A stretch of 64,000 bases of DNA from Armatimonadia bacterium (GTDB lineage Bacteria; Armatimonadota; Zipacnadia; Zipacnadales; JABUFB01). The position numbers were made by a program, and so were the translations under genes. The DNA lies in contig JBDKVB010000074.1 of assembly GCA_039679385.1 (NCBI GenBank), forward strand, positions 45,706 to 109,705. The letters are read 5' to 3'. The notes under the pieces were generated by a model. That model saw only the letters and a list, made by a program, of their open reading frames with translations. It made no database searches and was not told where the DNA came from. The stretch's first letter is position 1; the number at the start of each line of letters is the position of its first letter. This document shows, in pieces, positions 15,448-23,470 of the stretch.

Positions 15448-16748
15448 GATGCCTCACCGTCCTTGCGGTCGTCACTCCAGGAATCTACGTTCCGGGGGCA
15501 TGCAGCTTCGCAGATCTCCAGCCCCGGACAAACCTCGCAAGGCACGGGCGCAGCCTCACCCTCCCGGTAGGGAGCAAAGCAGGGCGCAGCCCAGATCTGG
15601 GCCCACTCCTGCTGCAGCAGATTGCCTGCCTTGACGCGCGGCCCACGAGGCGGATAGACGGAGCCGTCCGGCTCGACGCGCACGGAGGCGTCACTGCCCG
15701 CACGCGGACCGCTGACAATCTGCTCAGCCAGGGTGCGTCGCAGGTCGAAGCGCACCGGCGGCTCCCAGAGGAAGCGAGCGTTCACACTCTCCGAACCTTC
15801 CGTCACCGACGCAGCCACCTGGGGGAGACTGCGAGCGGCAAGAGCCCCGGCGGCGTCCTCCTGCTCCTCCCCATCCAGACAGGCCACGGCAAAGAAGGAG
15901 TAGTTGCTCACTTTGTGCTGAGTTCCCCAGACCACCATTTCCTCCAGCTCCTGTGCGCTGAAGTCCGTCAGCGGGACCTGGAGCACCGGACAGAGCTCCA
16001 GCGCGCGACAGAGCTTCAAGGCCCGGAGGACGCTGTCGTAGTCCTCAGCGCCCACCAGTCGATTGTGCTCCTCGGCGTCGACGGAGGCCAGCACGACGGT
16101 CAGGTAGTCCAGGCCCGCCAGCGATGCGGCGGTGAGCTCTTCGTCGCCGAACCAGGAAGCGAGACCGCGGACCCCGGTGATCATCCCCAGGTCCTCGGCA
16201 CACTCCACCAAGCGCACCAGCTCCTCCCCGGGGGTCTGCGCAGTGGGCAGGAAGGTGACGTGCGGGATGGCCGCCTCCCACAGCGCCCGCAGCACAGGCT
16301 CCAGGACCTCCGCACGATCGGCGGTGACGAAGGCTCGATGCGGAGCGATGAGCCTGCGTCCGACCGTGCTCTCTCCGCGGATGCCGACGTTGGTGATCGG
16401 GTAGTTGTCGTCGGGCGAGGAGAGGTCGTCGATGCGATGGTGCATCTGCCACAGATCATCGGCGATCTCGGGGTCTGTGGCCCCGCCGAAGTGGGCTCGC
16501 ACGTCGGCCTTGATGGCGATGTCCTCGCGCCCACTGAGGATCCCGTGGGCCATGAACACACCGACCGGCGAAAGCACCGCAGCCTCGGAGGCGTTCGCCA
16601 GGAGCAGACCGCCGCCGTCAGTGTCGACGCGCAGATGGAAGCGCACCGGTGGATCGGTCTCCGTACGGGTGAAGTGATATAGCCCCGGCTTGATGGGCGC
16701 GGCCGGTGGTGGTGGCGGACCGAAGAGTCGACGCCAGTTGATGGGCAT
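15444..16748 (-). CDS. SPASM-domain protein lacking the radical SAM CxxxCxxC motif
   Basis: 434 residues. It shares an N-terminal PqqD-like module with its neighbour (PGLYHFTRTE, FHLRVDTDGGGLLLANASEA) and an alpha/beta barrel-like middle. Where the cluster motif is expected it reads RRLIAPHRAFVTADRAEV with no cysteines. The C-terminal SPASM-like region is kept: GNLLQQEWAQIWAAPCF, then CEVCPGLEICEAACP (C-x2-C-x5-C-x3-C). So the radical SAM cluster is lost but an auxiliary Fe-S site is likely. It overlaps the start of the DUF2207-like gene by 4 nt and follows the intact enzyme after 2 nt. This suggests a non-catalytic partner or substrate-recognition subunit. Confidence 0.8.
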   Translation of the reverse strand: MPINWRRLFGPPPPPAAPIKPGLYHFTRTETDPPVRFHLRVDTDGGGLLLANASEAAVLSPVGVFMAHGILSGREDIAIKADVRAHFGGATDPEIADDLWQMHHRIDDLSSPDDNYPITNVGIRGESTVGRRLIAPHRAFVTADRAEVLEPVLRALWEAAIPHVTFLPTAQTPGEELVRLVECAEDLGMITGVRGLASWFGDEELTAASLAGLDYLTVVLASVDAEEHNRLVGAEDYDSVLRALKLCRALELCPVLQVPLTDFSAQELEEMVVWGTQHKVSNYSFFAVACLDGEEQEDAAGALAARSLPQVAASVTEGSESVNARFLWEPPVRFDLRRTLAEQIVSGPRAGSDASVRVEPDGSVYPPRGPRVKAGNLLQQEWAQIWAAPCFAPYREGEAAPVPCEVCPGLEICEAACPRNVDSWSDDRKDGEAS

Positions 16749-16750
16749 CC

Positions 16751-18232
16751 CTACAGGCCTCCCTGGGCTTGCGGATCCTCAGAGCGGATAGAACCGGCAG
16801 CTGCAAGTGAGGGCTTCGGCGTCTGTGAGGCTTCTTTGGAGACCTGCTCGAGCAGGCACCCGCCGCCACAGACCGGGAGGTCAGGACAGGTCCAGCATCG
16901 CTGCGGAAGCCCCGCCTCACAAGGGTGCTCGCGACGATTGCGGATCCGGGAGAAGAGCGGGCTCTCCCAGATCGCGGACCACTCGTCGGTCAGAAGATTC
17001 CCGGCGGGCTCGTAGTAGGACTGACAGGGCAAGACGTCGCCGCTGGGCTCCACGCATACGGAGTACTCGGCGGCATTGCAGGCCTTCGGTCCGAGCTCCA
17101 GGTCCAGGGGCGAGAGCTTGCAGTACTGCGTCGGCGTGTACCACAGGAAGCGCATCCCGAGTTCCTCGGCCCGGCTGCGAACACGGTCGAGGAGCGGGAT
17201 CAGACTAGCCTCGGTAAGCGACGTCGGGTTGTGGCAGCCGCCGCCAGCGCAGATCATCCCGTTCATTGCGAAGGTCGTGATGCCCAGGCTGTGTAGGAAG
17301 TCCACCATCTCGACCGCCTTGGACTGCGTAGCGGAAGTCAGCGTCGTGTTGGTGATGGTGTGCAGTCCTGCGTCGAGGGCGGACTGGATGCCCCGCACGG
17401 TCTGGGCCTGAGCACTGGCCCCGACCATTGCATCGTGGACCTCGGCATCGGGCGACTCGAGGGTTACCTGCACATGGTCCAGACCCGCCCGGGCGAGCTT
17501 GCGTGCCAGTCCGTCCCTGGCCAGTTGCCGGCCGTTGGTGTTGAGGCCGGTGGCCAGTCCCAAGCGCTCAGCGGAGGCAACCAGTGCGGGCAAGAAGGGC
17601 ACCAGGGTCGGCTCGCCGCCGGTGAAGATCACGTGGGGCACACCGATGGTCGTTAGCTTGCGCAAGGCGCGCTGCCACTGCGGAAGGCTCAGCGAGGCCA
17701 TGCTCTTGCGGCCCGGCTCGTTGTAGCAGTGCGCGCAGGCATTGTTGCAGGCGTAAGTCAGGGCAAGGTCGGCCTTATACGGGGCCCGGGCACGCGTTGA
17801 GAAGACCGGGCGGCGCTCAAGCTGCAGGCCACAGGTCGGGCAGCCGGCCTGCGGTGTCCTGGCTCGCTGGAGGAGTTCGGCAACGCGGCCAAGGTCGGCC
17901 TGGAGCTGATCCGCGGGCACCTGTGGGTACCAGTTGTGCAGCAGCCGCGCCACCTGGGAGACGCTTACCCCGTCCAACAACATGCGCGCCATCTCGGTAG
18001 CCAGGGCAGACAGGTGGACGGCCTCCCACACGTTGACCAGCAGGAGGCCGGTTCCGTCGGCCTCGACTCGCAGGTGAAGGCGCACCTGCTCCTGCGAGCC
18101 GCCGTGGAAACGCCACTGGTACAGACCCGGTTTGGTGCGGCCACTGCCCACGGTCACCCGCATCTGGCGCACGAAGGCGCACCAGTCACCGGCGACCGCA
18201 TGAGCAGCCTTCCGCAGCGGGCCTGCTACCAC
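16751..18232 (-). CDS. radical SAM/SPASM protein-modifying enzyme with PqqD-like N-terminus
   Basis: 493 residues from GTG 18232, chosen because GAGGAG lies 7-8 nt upstream and the codon overlaps the TAG of the preceding gene. ATG 18163 is the alternative. A PqqD-like recognition module (about 30-125) is followed by a CPTC knuckle, then the canonical radical SAM motif CNNACAHC (Cys about 162, 166, 169) with GGEPTL. A full SPASM region has CNAAEYSVCVEPSGDVLPC and a terminal CWTCPDLPVCGGGC. Enzymes of this class install thioether, C-C or epimer modifications on ribosomal peptides or proteins. Next to it lie a degenerate homologue and a membrane protein with a Cys-rich tail, the obvious candidate substrate. 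Confidence 0.9.
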   Translation of the reverse strand: MVAGPLRKAAHAVAGDWCAFVRQMRVTVGSGRTKPGLYQWRFHGGSQEQVRLHLRVEADGTGLLLVNVWEAVHLSALATEMARMLLDGVSVSQVARLLHNWYPQVPADQLQADLGRVAELLQRARTPQAGCPTCGLQLERRPVFSTRARAPYKADLALTYACNNACAHCYNEPGRKSMASLSLPQWQRALRKLTTIGVPHVIFTGGEPTLVPFLPALVASAERLGLATGLNTNGRQLARDGLARKLARAGLDHVQVTLESPDAEVHDAMVGASAQAQTVRGIQSALDAGLHTITNTTLTSATQSKAVEMVDFLHSLGITTFAMNGMICAGGGCHNPTSLTEASLIPLLDRVRSRAEELGMRFLWYTPTQYCKLSPLDLELGPKACNAAEYSVCVEPSGDVLPCQSYYEPAGNLLTDEWSAIWESPLFSRIRNRREHPCEAGLPQRCWTCPDLPVCGGGCLLEQVSKEASQTPKPSLAAAGSIRSEDPQAQGGL

Positions 18233-18561
18233 TTCGGGGCCTCCTCGAGCTGATAGGAGGTGCCACAGTAGGGGCACTTGACGAACATGGCGCCCTCGCG
18301 CATCTCGAGGGACTTCTCGTCCACCGGCGCCCCGCACTGCTTGCACGTGAGCTGCTGGGTGGATACGTCGCCGGACAGGTCGATCTTCTGGACGATGGTC
18401 CGCTCAGGGGCCTTGGCCTTCGTCAGCCAGCCGAGAGCAAGCGCGGCGGCCACGAGGACGAGGCCGATGATCAGGCGGGCGATCATGCCTTTGAACCCGG
18501 CGATGAAGATAAGGCCAAGGAGACCGAGTAAGCCGGCGAGAGCATACAGAAAACCAGTCAA
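18226..18561 (-). CDS. small membrane protein with zinc-ribbon domain
   Basis: 111 residues from TTG 18561. Two transmembrane helices (about 4-23 and 29-46) precede a zinc ribbon, CKQCG (about 73-77) and CPYCG (about 96-100). The family is not one I can name. It is first in the operon and its stop overlaps the GTG of the radical SAM gene. Its own RBS is weak, but the TTG overlaps the stop of a 22-codon ORF that has a perfect Shine-Dalgarno, so coupling is likely. It could anchor or present the operon's enzymes at the membrane. Confidence 0.75.
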   Translation of the reverse strand: MTGFLYALAGLLGLLGLIFIAGFKGMIARLIIGLVLVAAALALGWLTKAKAPERTIVQKIDLSGDVSTQQLTCKQCGAPVDEKSLEMREGAMFVKCPYCGTSYQLEEAPKW

Positions 18562-18626
18562 GGGCTGCGCGGGCCGGAGCCGTCTGAGACAGCGGAGCGA
18601 AGGACTGCACGCTCCCAGGACAGCAC
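18558..18626 (-). CDS. putative 22-codon leader ORF with perfect Shine-Dalgarno
   Basis: GTG 18626 to TGA 18560-18558, preceded by AAGGAGGTGA (18635-18644), a 10/10 match to the complement of the 16S 3' end. Its TGA overlaps the TTG of the zinc-ribbon gene. The peptide begins MLSWERAVLR and has no cysteine, so it is not an obvious RiPP precursor. It may be a translational-coupling leader, or a sign that the start of the next gene is misplaced. No homology can be judged. Confidence 0.35.
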   Translation of the reverse strand: MLSWERAVLRSAVSDGSGPRSP

Positions 18627-18794
18627 CGTCCGCCTCACCTCCTTCTGTCAGGTAGACGGCCTTCTTACTTCGACGAAGTAGACAGGTGGACCTTGCGCCG
18701 GCACAACAAGGGTACAGGGGTTCCGAGAGGGAATAACCTGATGCCCCTGGAGGCTAGGCGCTCGGCCAACTCACTCGAACCCTGGGAGCTTCTC

Positions 18795-20282
18795 ATGCCT
18801 GCACGACCGAACGTGCTGCTCATCACGGCCGACCAGATGCGCTGCGATGCCCTCGCCTGCAACGGCAATCCCTTCGTAGCGACACCGAACCTGGATGCTC
18901 TAGCGGCACGCGGCGTCACCTTCACGAACGCCTTCAGCCCCAATCCGATCTGCATCCCCGGACGCGCAGCCCTGACCACCGGCAACTACCCGCATGTGTG
19001 CACCGGCACGAAGAACAACGGCGGCCGCATCCGCGACGATCAGGTCAAGATCGCCTCGCACTTCGGGAGCGCGGGCTATCGCACCTACGCCATCGGCAAG
19101 CTGCACTATCACCCTTACTCGCCGCCCGATCAGCCGCGACTGGTGCATGGCTTCGACCTCTGGGAAGCCTGCGAGTCGGGTCGGATGATCGCGCAGTTCG
19201 ACCCCACCGGACAGCAGCGCGGGATCGAGGACTACTTCGACTACCTGCGTGATGTGGGCTGGGGCGGCTACTCGCGGGCCCATGCCGCCGGGAACAATGA
19301 CGTGCATCCGGCGACCTCTCCCCTACCCGCCGCCCATCATGAGGAAGCCTGGGTGGCGACACGCAGCATTGCGAACCTGCAGCAGCATTTTGCGGGCCGC
19401 GCGAAGCAGCCCTTCTTCCTGTGGGCGTCCTTCGCCAAACCGCACTCACCCTATGACCCGCCGGAGCCCTACAATCGCCGCTATGACCCGCGGTCGCTGC
19501 CCTTGCCGGTCGGGAGTCGCGAGTTGCTGGCCGACCGCGACCCATACCTGCGCACGATGCCGATCACCTATGGCTGGGACAAGATGTCGCCGGAGGCGAT
19601 CCAGGTTGCCCGGGCTCACTACTACGGGCTGGTGACCTTCCAGGACGAGATGATCGGCCGTCTCCTGTCCTATCTCGATGAGGTCGGGCGGCTCGACGAC
19701 ACGATCGTCGTCTACACCGCCGACCACGGTGATCTTCTCGGTGACTTCGGGTGCTTCTTCAAGAGCAACATGCTGCAAGGGTCTGTCGGTGTGCCGATGA
19801 TCTGGGCCGGTCCGGGGATTCGCCCGCATGAGGGTCCCTGCGAGGAGTTGGTGGGACTGCAGGATGTGCTGCCCACGCTGGCCGAGCTAAGCGAGTGCCC
19901 GCTCCCGCAGTGGGTCCACGGTGTGAGCCTGGCGGCAACCCTCGGCAAGCGTTCGGCACCGACACGCGACTTCTACGTCTCGCAGTGCCTGGACTCGCCA
20001 CGGCAGCGGTACATGATCCGAACCCGGCAGTACAAGTACGTCTACCATGAGCTTGGCGGGATTGAGGAGCTGTATGACGTGCTCGAGGATCCCGCGGAGC
20101 TGCAGAATCTGGCCCGTGAGAAGCGCGTGGTCGTGGAGGAGCTCCGTGGCCTGCTGATCGACTGGTGCCGGGAGTTCGGCGACGAGGCGATCTTCGACGG
20201 CGGCGACCTCAAGGTCTCCCCTGAGGACGCAGCTACGGCCACGGAGTTCAGCGCCCGGCACATGGGGTGGCGCTGGTACTGA
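18795..20282 (+). CDS. sulfatase (formylglycine-dependent)
   Basis: 495 residues from ATG 18795 (GGGAG upstream). The open frame extends to 18693 without family similarity. Type I sulfatase signature: PNVLLITADQMRCD at the N-terminus, then PICIPGRAALTTG with Cys53 as the residue converted to formylglycine. The second motif is variant Gly (CxPGR) rather than Ser. Later metal and substrate residues appear in KLHYHPY, KPHSPYDPPEPY and YTADHGDLLGDFG. There is no signal peptide, so it is probably cytoplasmic, acting on sulfated sugars or phosphonate-like esters. It is transcribed divergently from the radical SAM operon and followed by a good terminator. Confidence 0.92.
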   Translation: MPARPNVLLITADQMRCDALACNGNPFVATPNLDALAARGVTFTNAFSPNPICIPGRAALTTGNYPHVCTGTKNNGGRIRDDQVKIASHFGSAGYRTYAIGKLHYHPYSPPDQPRLVHGFDLWEACESGRMIAQFDPTGQQRGIEDYFDYLRDVGWGGYSRAHAAGNNDVHPATSPLPAAHHEEAWVATRSIANLQQHFAGRAKQPFFLWASFAKPHSPYDPPEPYNRRYDPRSLPLPVGSRELLADRDPYLRTMPITYGWDKMSPEAIQVARAHYYGLVTFQDEMIGRLLSYLDEVGRLDDTIVVYTADHGDLLGDFGCFFKSNMLQGSVGVPMIWAGPGIRPHEGPCEELVGLQDVLPTLAELSECPLPQWVHGVSLAATLGKRSAPTRDFYVSQCLDSPRQRYMIRTRQYKYVYHELGGIEELYDVLEDPAELQNLAREKRVVVEELRGLLIDWCREFGDEAIFDGGDLKVSPEDAATATEFSARHMGWRWY

Positions 20283-20309
20283 GCCGCCGAAGGACTGCGC
20301 AGAATCACG

Positions 20310-20347
20310 ACCGGCGAGCACCCACTGAAGAGGCGCTCGCCGGTTTT
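20310..20347 (+). terminator. rho-independent terminator of the sulfatase gene
   Basis: ACCGGCGAGC (20310-20319) pairs with GCTCGCCGGT (20335-20344), followed by TTT. The 10-bp stem lies 28 nt after the sulfatase stop and before the convergent DUF2148 gene. Confidence 0.8.
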
Positions 20348-20368
20348 GTCTGCGTCGTATGCTGAGCG

Positions 20369-20902
20369 TTACTTGCGGTCGAAGAAGGGGCTCTTGCCGG
20401 TCACTGAGAGCGGGATGCCGAAGGCGATCTTGACCTCCGGGCCGAGAAGTTGCAGGTTCACAGCGGAAACACCGACAGAGTACATCACACGGCTATCGAC
20501 CCGGCAGTCGGCCGCCACACTCACGGCGCTGCCCACAGCAAGGCCCAGGTCGCCGGCGTTGTAGGCACAGCGGCCGCCGGCCTCCTCATTGGCCGCACAC
20601 CCCGCGTAGCCGCAGAAGTTGCAGCCGGGTATGCCCAGGCGCTGCAGTCGGGTACCCAGGAGCACGCAGGCCTCCGAAGCTTCGAGATTGGCCGCATCGC
20701 GCAGGAAGAAGGGCGTGTTGATCTCCTCGCCATAGCGCTTCATCTCCGCGACGAGCGCATCCTTCTCGAGTCCTGGGGTGAGGATCGCGGTGAGGAGGTT
20801 GTCGGCACCTCGTGCCTTTGGGGCCGTCCTCGCGGCGATGCACATCCTCTGCGCCACCTGCAGGACAGCCTCAACTTCGTGGGCGCGGCCAAGGGATAGC
20901 AC
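20369..20902 (-). CDS. DUF2148 iron-sulfur domain protein
   Basis: 177 residues from GTG 20902 with GGAGG 9 nt upstream. Typical DUF2148 layout: an N-terminal helical region (VAQRMCIAARTAPKARG) and a Cys-rich centre GIPGCNFCGYAGC followed by GRCAYNAGDLGLAVGSAV and a later AADCRVDSRVMYS. The cysteines suggest one [4Fe-4S] cluster. The function is unknown; members occur mostly in anaerobes near redox genes. It is 36 nt from the mutS2 stop, in the same direction. Confidence 0.88.
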   Translation of the reverse strand: MLSLGRAHEVEAVLQVAQRMCIAARTAPKARGADNLLTAILTPGLEKDALVAEMKRYGEEINTPFFLRDAANLEASEACVLLGTRLQRLGIPGCNFCGYAGCAANEEAGGRCAYNAGDLGLAVGSAVSVAADCRVDSRVMYSVGVSAVNLQLLGPEVKIAFGIPLSVTGKSPFFDRK

Positions 20903-20938
20903 GGCTGATCACCTCCGGCGAGATGGTTCGTGCGGAAT

Positions 20939-23347
20939 CTACAGGAAGACCTCGGTAGCCCCTTCGCCGCCTTCCTCGTGGTCGGCGATATGGAACTCGC
21001 GCACCTGTTTCTGCTTGCGCAGGAACTCGTGGATGCCCTTGCGTAGAAGACCGGTGCCCTTCCCGTGGACGATGCGCACCTTCGGGAAGCGGGCCAGGAC
21101 GACATCATCGAGGTACTTGTCCAGCTCCAGGACAGCCTCGTCGACGGTCATGCCGCGCACGTCGATCTCGTGTGGGACCTCGTAAGTCTTGCGGGTCTGC
21201 ATCCTCTCGGCGATGGCGGCGCCTTCGGTGTTCTGCGGCTCCTTCGCCGGGCGGAGTTCCTGCAGTCTGGTCTCGACCCGCAGGTTGCCGACCTGAACCG
21301 CCACAACGCCCTCACGGGGCACAGCAACGACGACACCATCGCGCCCGAAGGCCGGGACGAAGACCGGGTCGCCGAGCAGCACTTCCTCCAGCTCAGGCTC
21401 CTGCGGCTTCTCCTCGATGGGCTGCTGAGCAGGTGCCACGGCCTGCTGCTGTTGCTCGCGGACCTTGCGGCGCAACTCGACCAGTTCCTCGCGGCGCTGT
21501 TGTGTGACCTTCGATTGCTTGCCCTGGCGCTGGAGGTCGGCGATGATCTCGCGAGCACGCTCCTCGGCCTCACGGATGATCGTCTCGGCCTCCGAGAAGC
21601 CGTCCTCGATGGCCTTGCGACGGCGGGCTTCGAGCTTCTCCAGGTCGGTCTCGTACTGCTGCTTGAGGCGGTCCAGGTCGCGCTGAGTCGTCTGGGCCTC
21701 ACGGGTCCGCTCATGCAGAAGTCGGCGCTGCTGCTCGACCTGCCCCATGACCTCCTCGAACTTGACCTGCTCCTCGCTGAGGTACTCGCGGCCTCGGCGC
21801 ACAATGCTGCGAGCGAGTCCAAGGCGCTGGGCGATCTCGAAGGCGTTGCTCGATCCGGCGTGGCCAATCAGGAGCTTGTAGGTGGGCTGAAGGGTCTTCA
21901 CGTCAAACTGCACCGAGGCGTTCTCGACACCGTCGGTGGCGTAGGCGAAGACCTTCAGGTCGTTGTAGTGGGTTGAGGCGATGGTACGACAGCCGGCCTC
22001 GTGGAGCTCCAGGAGGATCGCTCGGGCCAGGGCGGCTCCCTCGGTCGGGTCCGTACCGGCGCCGACCTCATCCAGAAGCACGAGGGCACGCTCCGGGCCT
22101 GCATCGTTGCCCTGACGAGACCGTTGGCGCTGGTGAGCGCCGACCCGACTGAGGATTTTCACGATCTGGGTCAAGTGGCCGCTGAAGGTGGACAGCGACT
22201 GCTCGATGCTCTGCTCGTCGCCGATGTCCGCGTAGATGAAGGGCCAGGCGGTCAACTGCGAACCGGGATCGGCGGGGATATGAAGGCCGCTCTGGGCCAT
22301 CAGCGCCAGCAGGCCGACGGTCTTGAGCGTGACGGTCTTGCCCCCTGTGTTCGGCCCGGTGATGACCAGGGTGTCGAAGTCCTCTCCCAGCCAGACGTCG
22401 ATGGGGACCACGTTCCCCGACAGCAGCGGATGCCGGGCACCGTGCAGCTTGAGGCGCGGCTCGGAGACCAGGTCGGGCTCCGTCGCATTCATCGTCTGCG
22501 CCAGGCGGCCTTTGGCGGTGATGAAGTCCAGCGTCCCGGCGGTTTTGAGATCCTCCTCAAGCTCTCCGGCGATCATGCCGACCTGCGCCGAGAGTGCGCG
22601 CAGGATTCTCTCGACCTCAGCGGTCATCTCCAGGTAGTTCTGGCGCAGCTCGTTGCCGATCTCGACGACTTCGAGCGGCTCCATGAAGACGGTCGCGCCA
22701 CTGTCGGAGCGGTCGTGGATGATCCCGTGGAAGCGGGACTGCTGATTGGTCTGCACCGGGAGGCAGAAGCGGCCCTCGCGCTGGACGATGATCGGATCCT
22801 GCAGCAGTCCGCGTTCGGCCTCGCGACGCAGGATGGACTCCATGCGCTCGCGGGCGCGGCGCTCGAGGACGTCGGCGCGGTCGATGAGGCGTCCGAGTTG
22901 CTCGGAGGCGGTGCGACGCACGTTGCCGTTATCGTCGATGCAGCGGCCGATCTCCTTCTCCAGGTCCTCGTGCTGCGACAGGGTCTCGCCCATCTGCGCG
23001 AGGAGCGGTGCGTCCTCTACGCCCTGAAGCAGATAGCCGCGAAGCCGCCGGACACAGCGCAGGAAGTCGCCGATCCGCAGCAACTCGTCGGGCTCCAGGC
23101 GTCCTCCGGCACGCGCACGGGCCACCAGCGGCCCGGCATCCGTCAGGCCACCGAAGGGCGGTGTCCCGTAGCGCTCCAGAAGCCGCCGGGCCTCGGCAGT
23201 CTCCGCCAAAGCGGCTCGCACGGTCTTGACGCGTGCGCTCGGGGACAGGCTCAAGGCGAGGTTCTTGCCCAGGGAGCTGGCCGCCTGTTCGGCCAGTCGC
23301 TGCTTCACCTTCTCGTATTCGAGTACTCGCAGTGTACGTTCGTCCAT
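20939..23347 (-). CDS. mutS2: endonuclease MutS2
   Basis: 802 residues, ATG 23347. MutS-like core: helical lever region, then an ABC-type ATPase with Walker A TGPNTGGKTVTLKT (about 335-350), a Walker B-like ALVLLDEVGAGTDPTEG, and ASTHY. A long coiled-coil Glu/Arg-rich stretch follows (about 520-640). A C-terminal Smr nuclease domain begins EIDVRGMTVDEA and contains VRIVHGKGTGLLRKG. MutS2 splits collided ribosomes and suppresses recombination; it lacks the mismatch-recognition domain, as here. Full length with no anomalies. Confidence 0.96.
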   Translation of the reverse strand: MDERTLRVLEYEKVKQRLAEQAASSLGKNLALSLSPSARVKTVRAALAETAEARRLLERYGTPPFGGLTDAGPLVARARAGGRLEPDELLRIGDFLRCVRRLRGYLLQGVEDAPLLAQMGETLSQHEDLEKEIGRCIDDNGNVRRTASEQLGRLIDRADVLERRARERMESILRREAERGLLQDPIIVQREGRFCLPVQTNQQSRFHGIIHDRSDSGATVFMEPLEVVEIGNELRQNYLEMTAEVERILRALSAQVGMIAGELEEDLKTAGTLDFITAKGRLAQTMNATEPDLVSEPRLKLHGARHPLLSGNVVPIDVWLGEDFDTLVITGPNTGGKTVTLKTVGLLALMAQSGLHIPADPGSQLTAWPFIYADIGDEQSIEQSLSTFSGHLTQIVKILSRVGAHQRQRSRQGNDAGPERALVLLDEVGAGTDPTEGAALARAILLELHEAGCRTIASTHYNDLKVFAYATDGVENASVQFDVKTLQPTYKLLIGHAGSSNAFEIAQRLGLARSIVRRGREYLSEEQVKFEEVMGQVEQQRRLLHERTREAQTTQRDLDRLKQQYETDLEKLEARRRKAIEDGFSEAETIIREAEERAREIIADLQRQGKQSKVTQQRREELVELRRKVREQQQQAVAPAQQPIEEKPQEPELEEVLLGDPVFVPAFGRDGVVVAVPREGVVAVQVGNLRVETRLQELRPAKEPQNTEGAAIAERMQTRKTYEVPHEIDVRGMTVDEAVLELDKYLDDVVLARFPKVRIVHGKGTGLLRKGIHEFLRKQKQVREFHIADHEEGGEGATEVFL

Positions 23348-23411
23348 GGTGCGTTCTCACGGCAGTCGGGTGCTAAGCCCCGCCGCCTGACTTCAGAGTC
23401 TCCTTCTGCAA

Positions 23412-23437
23412 GGGGCCCCGAGAGGTCTCGGAGCCCC
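23412..23437 (-). terminator. hairpin between HDAC-like gene and mutS2
   Basis: GGGGC-C-CCGAGA pairs with TCTCGG-A-GCCCC (11 bp with one opposed mismatch, 2-nt loop). It lies between the end of the HDAC-like gene (23471) and the start of mutS2 (23347), probably ending the former. There is only a weak T content after it. Confidence 0.5.
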
Positions 23438-23470
23438 AGATCATGGCAGTGCTGTGTGCGGCAAGGAAGG

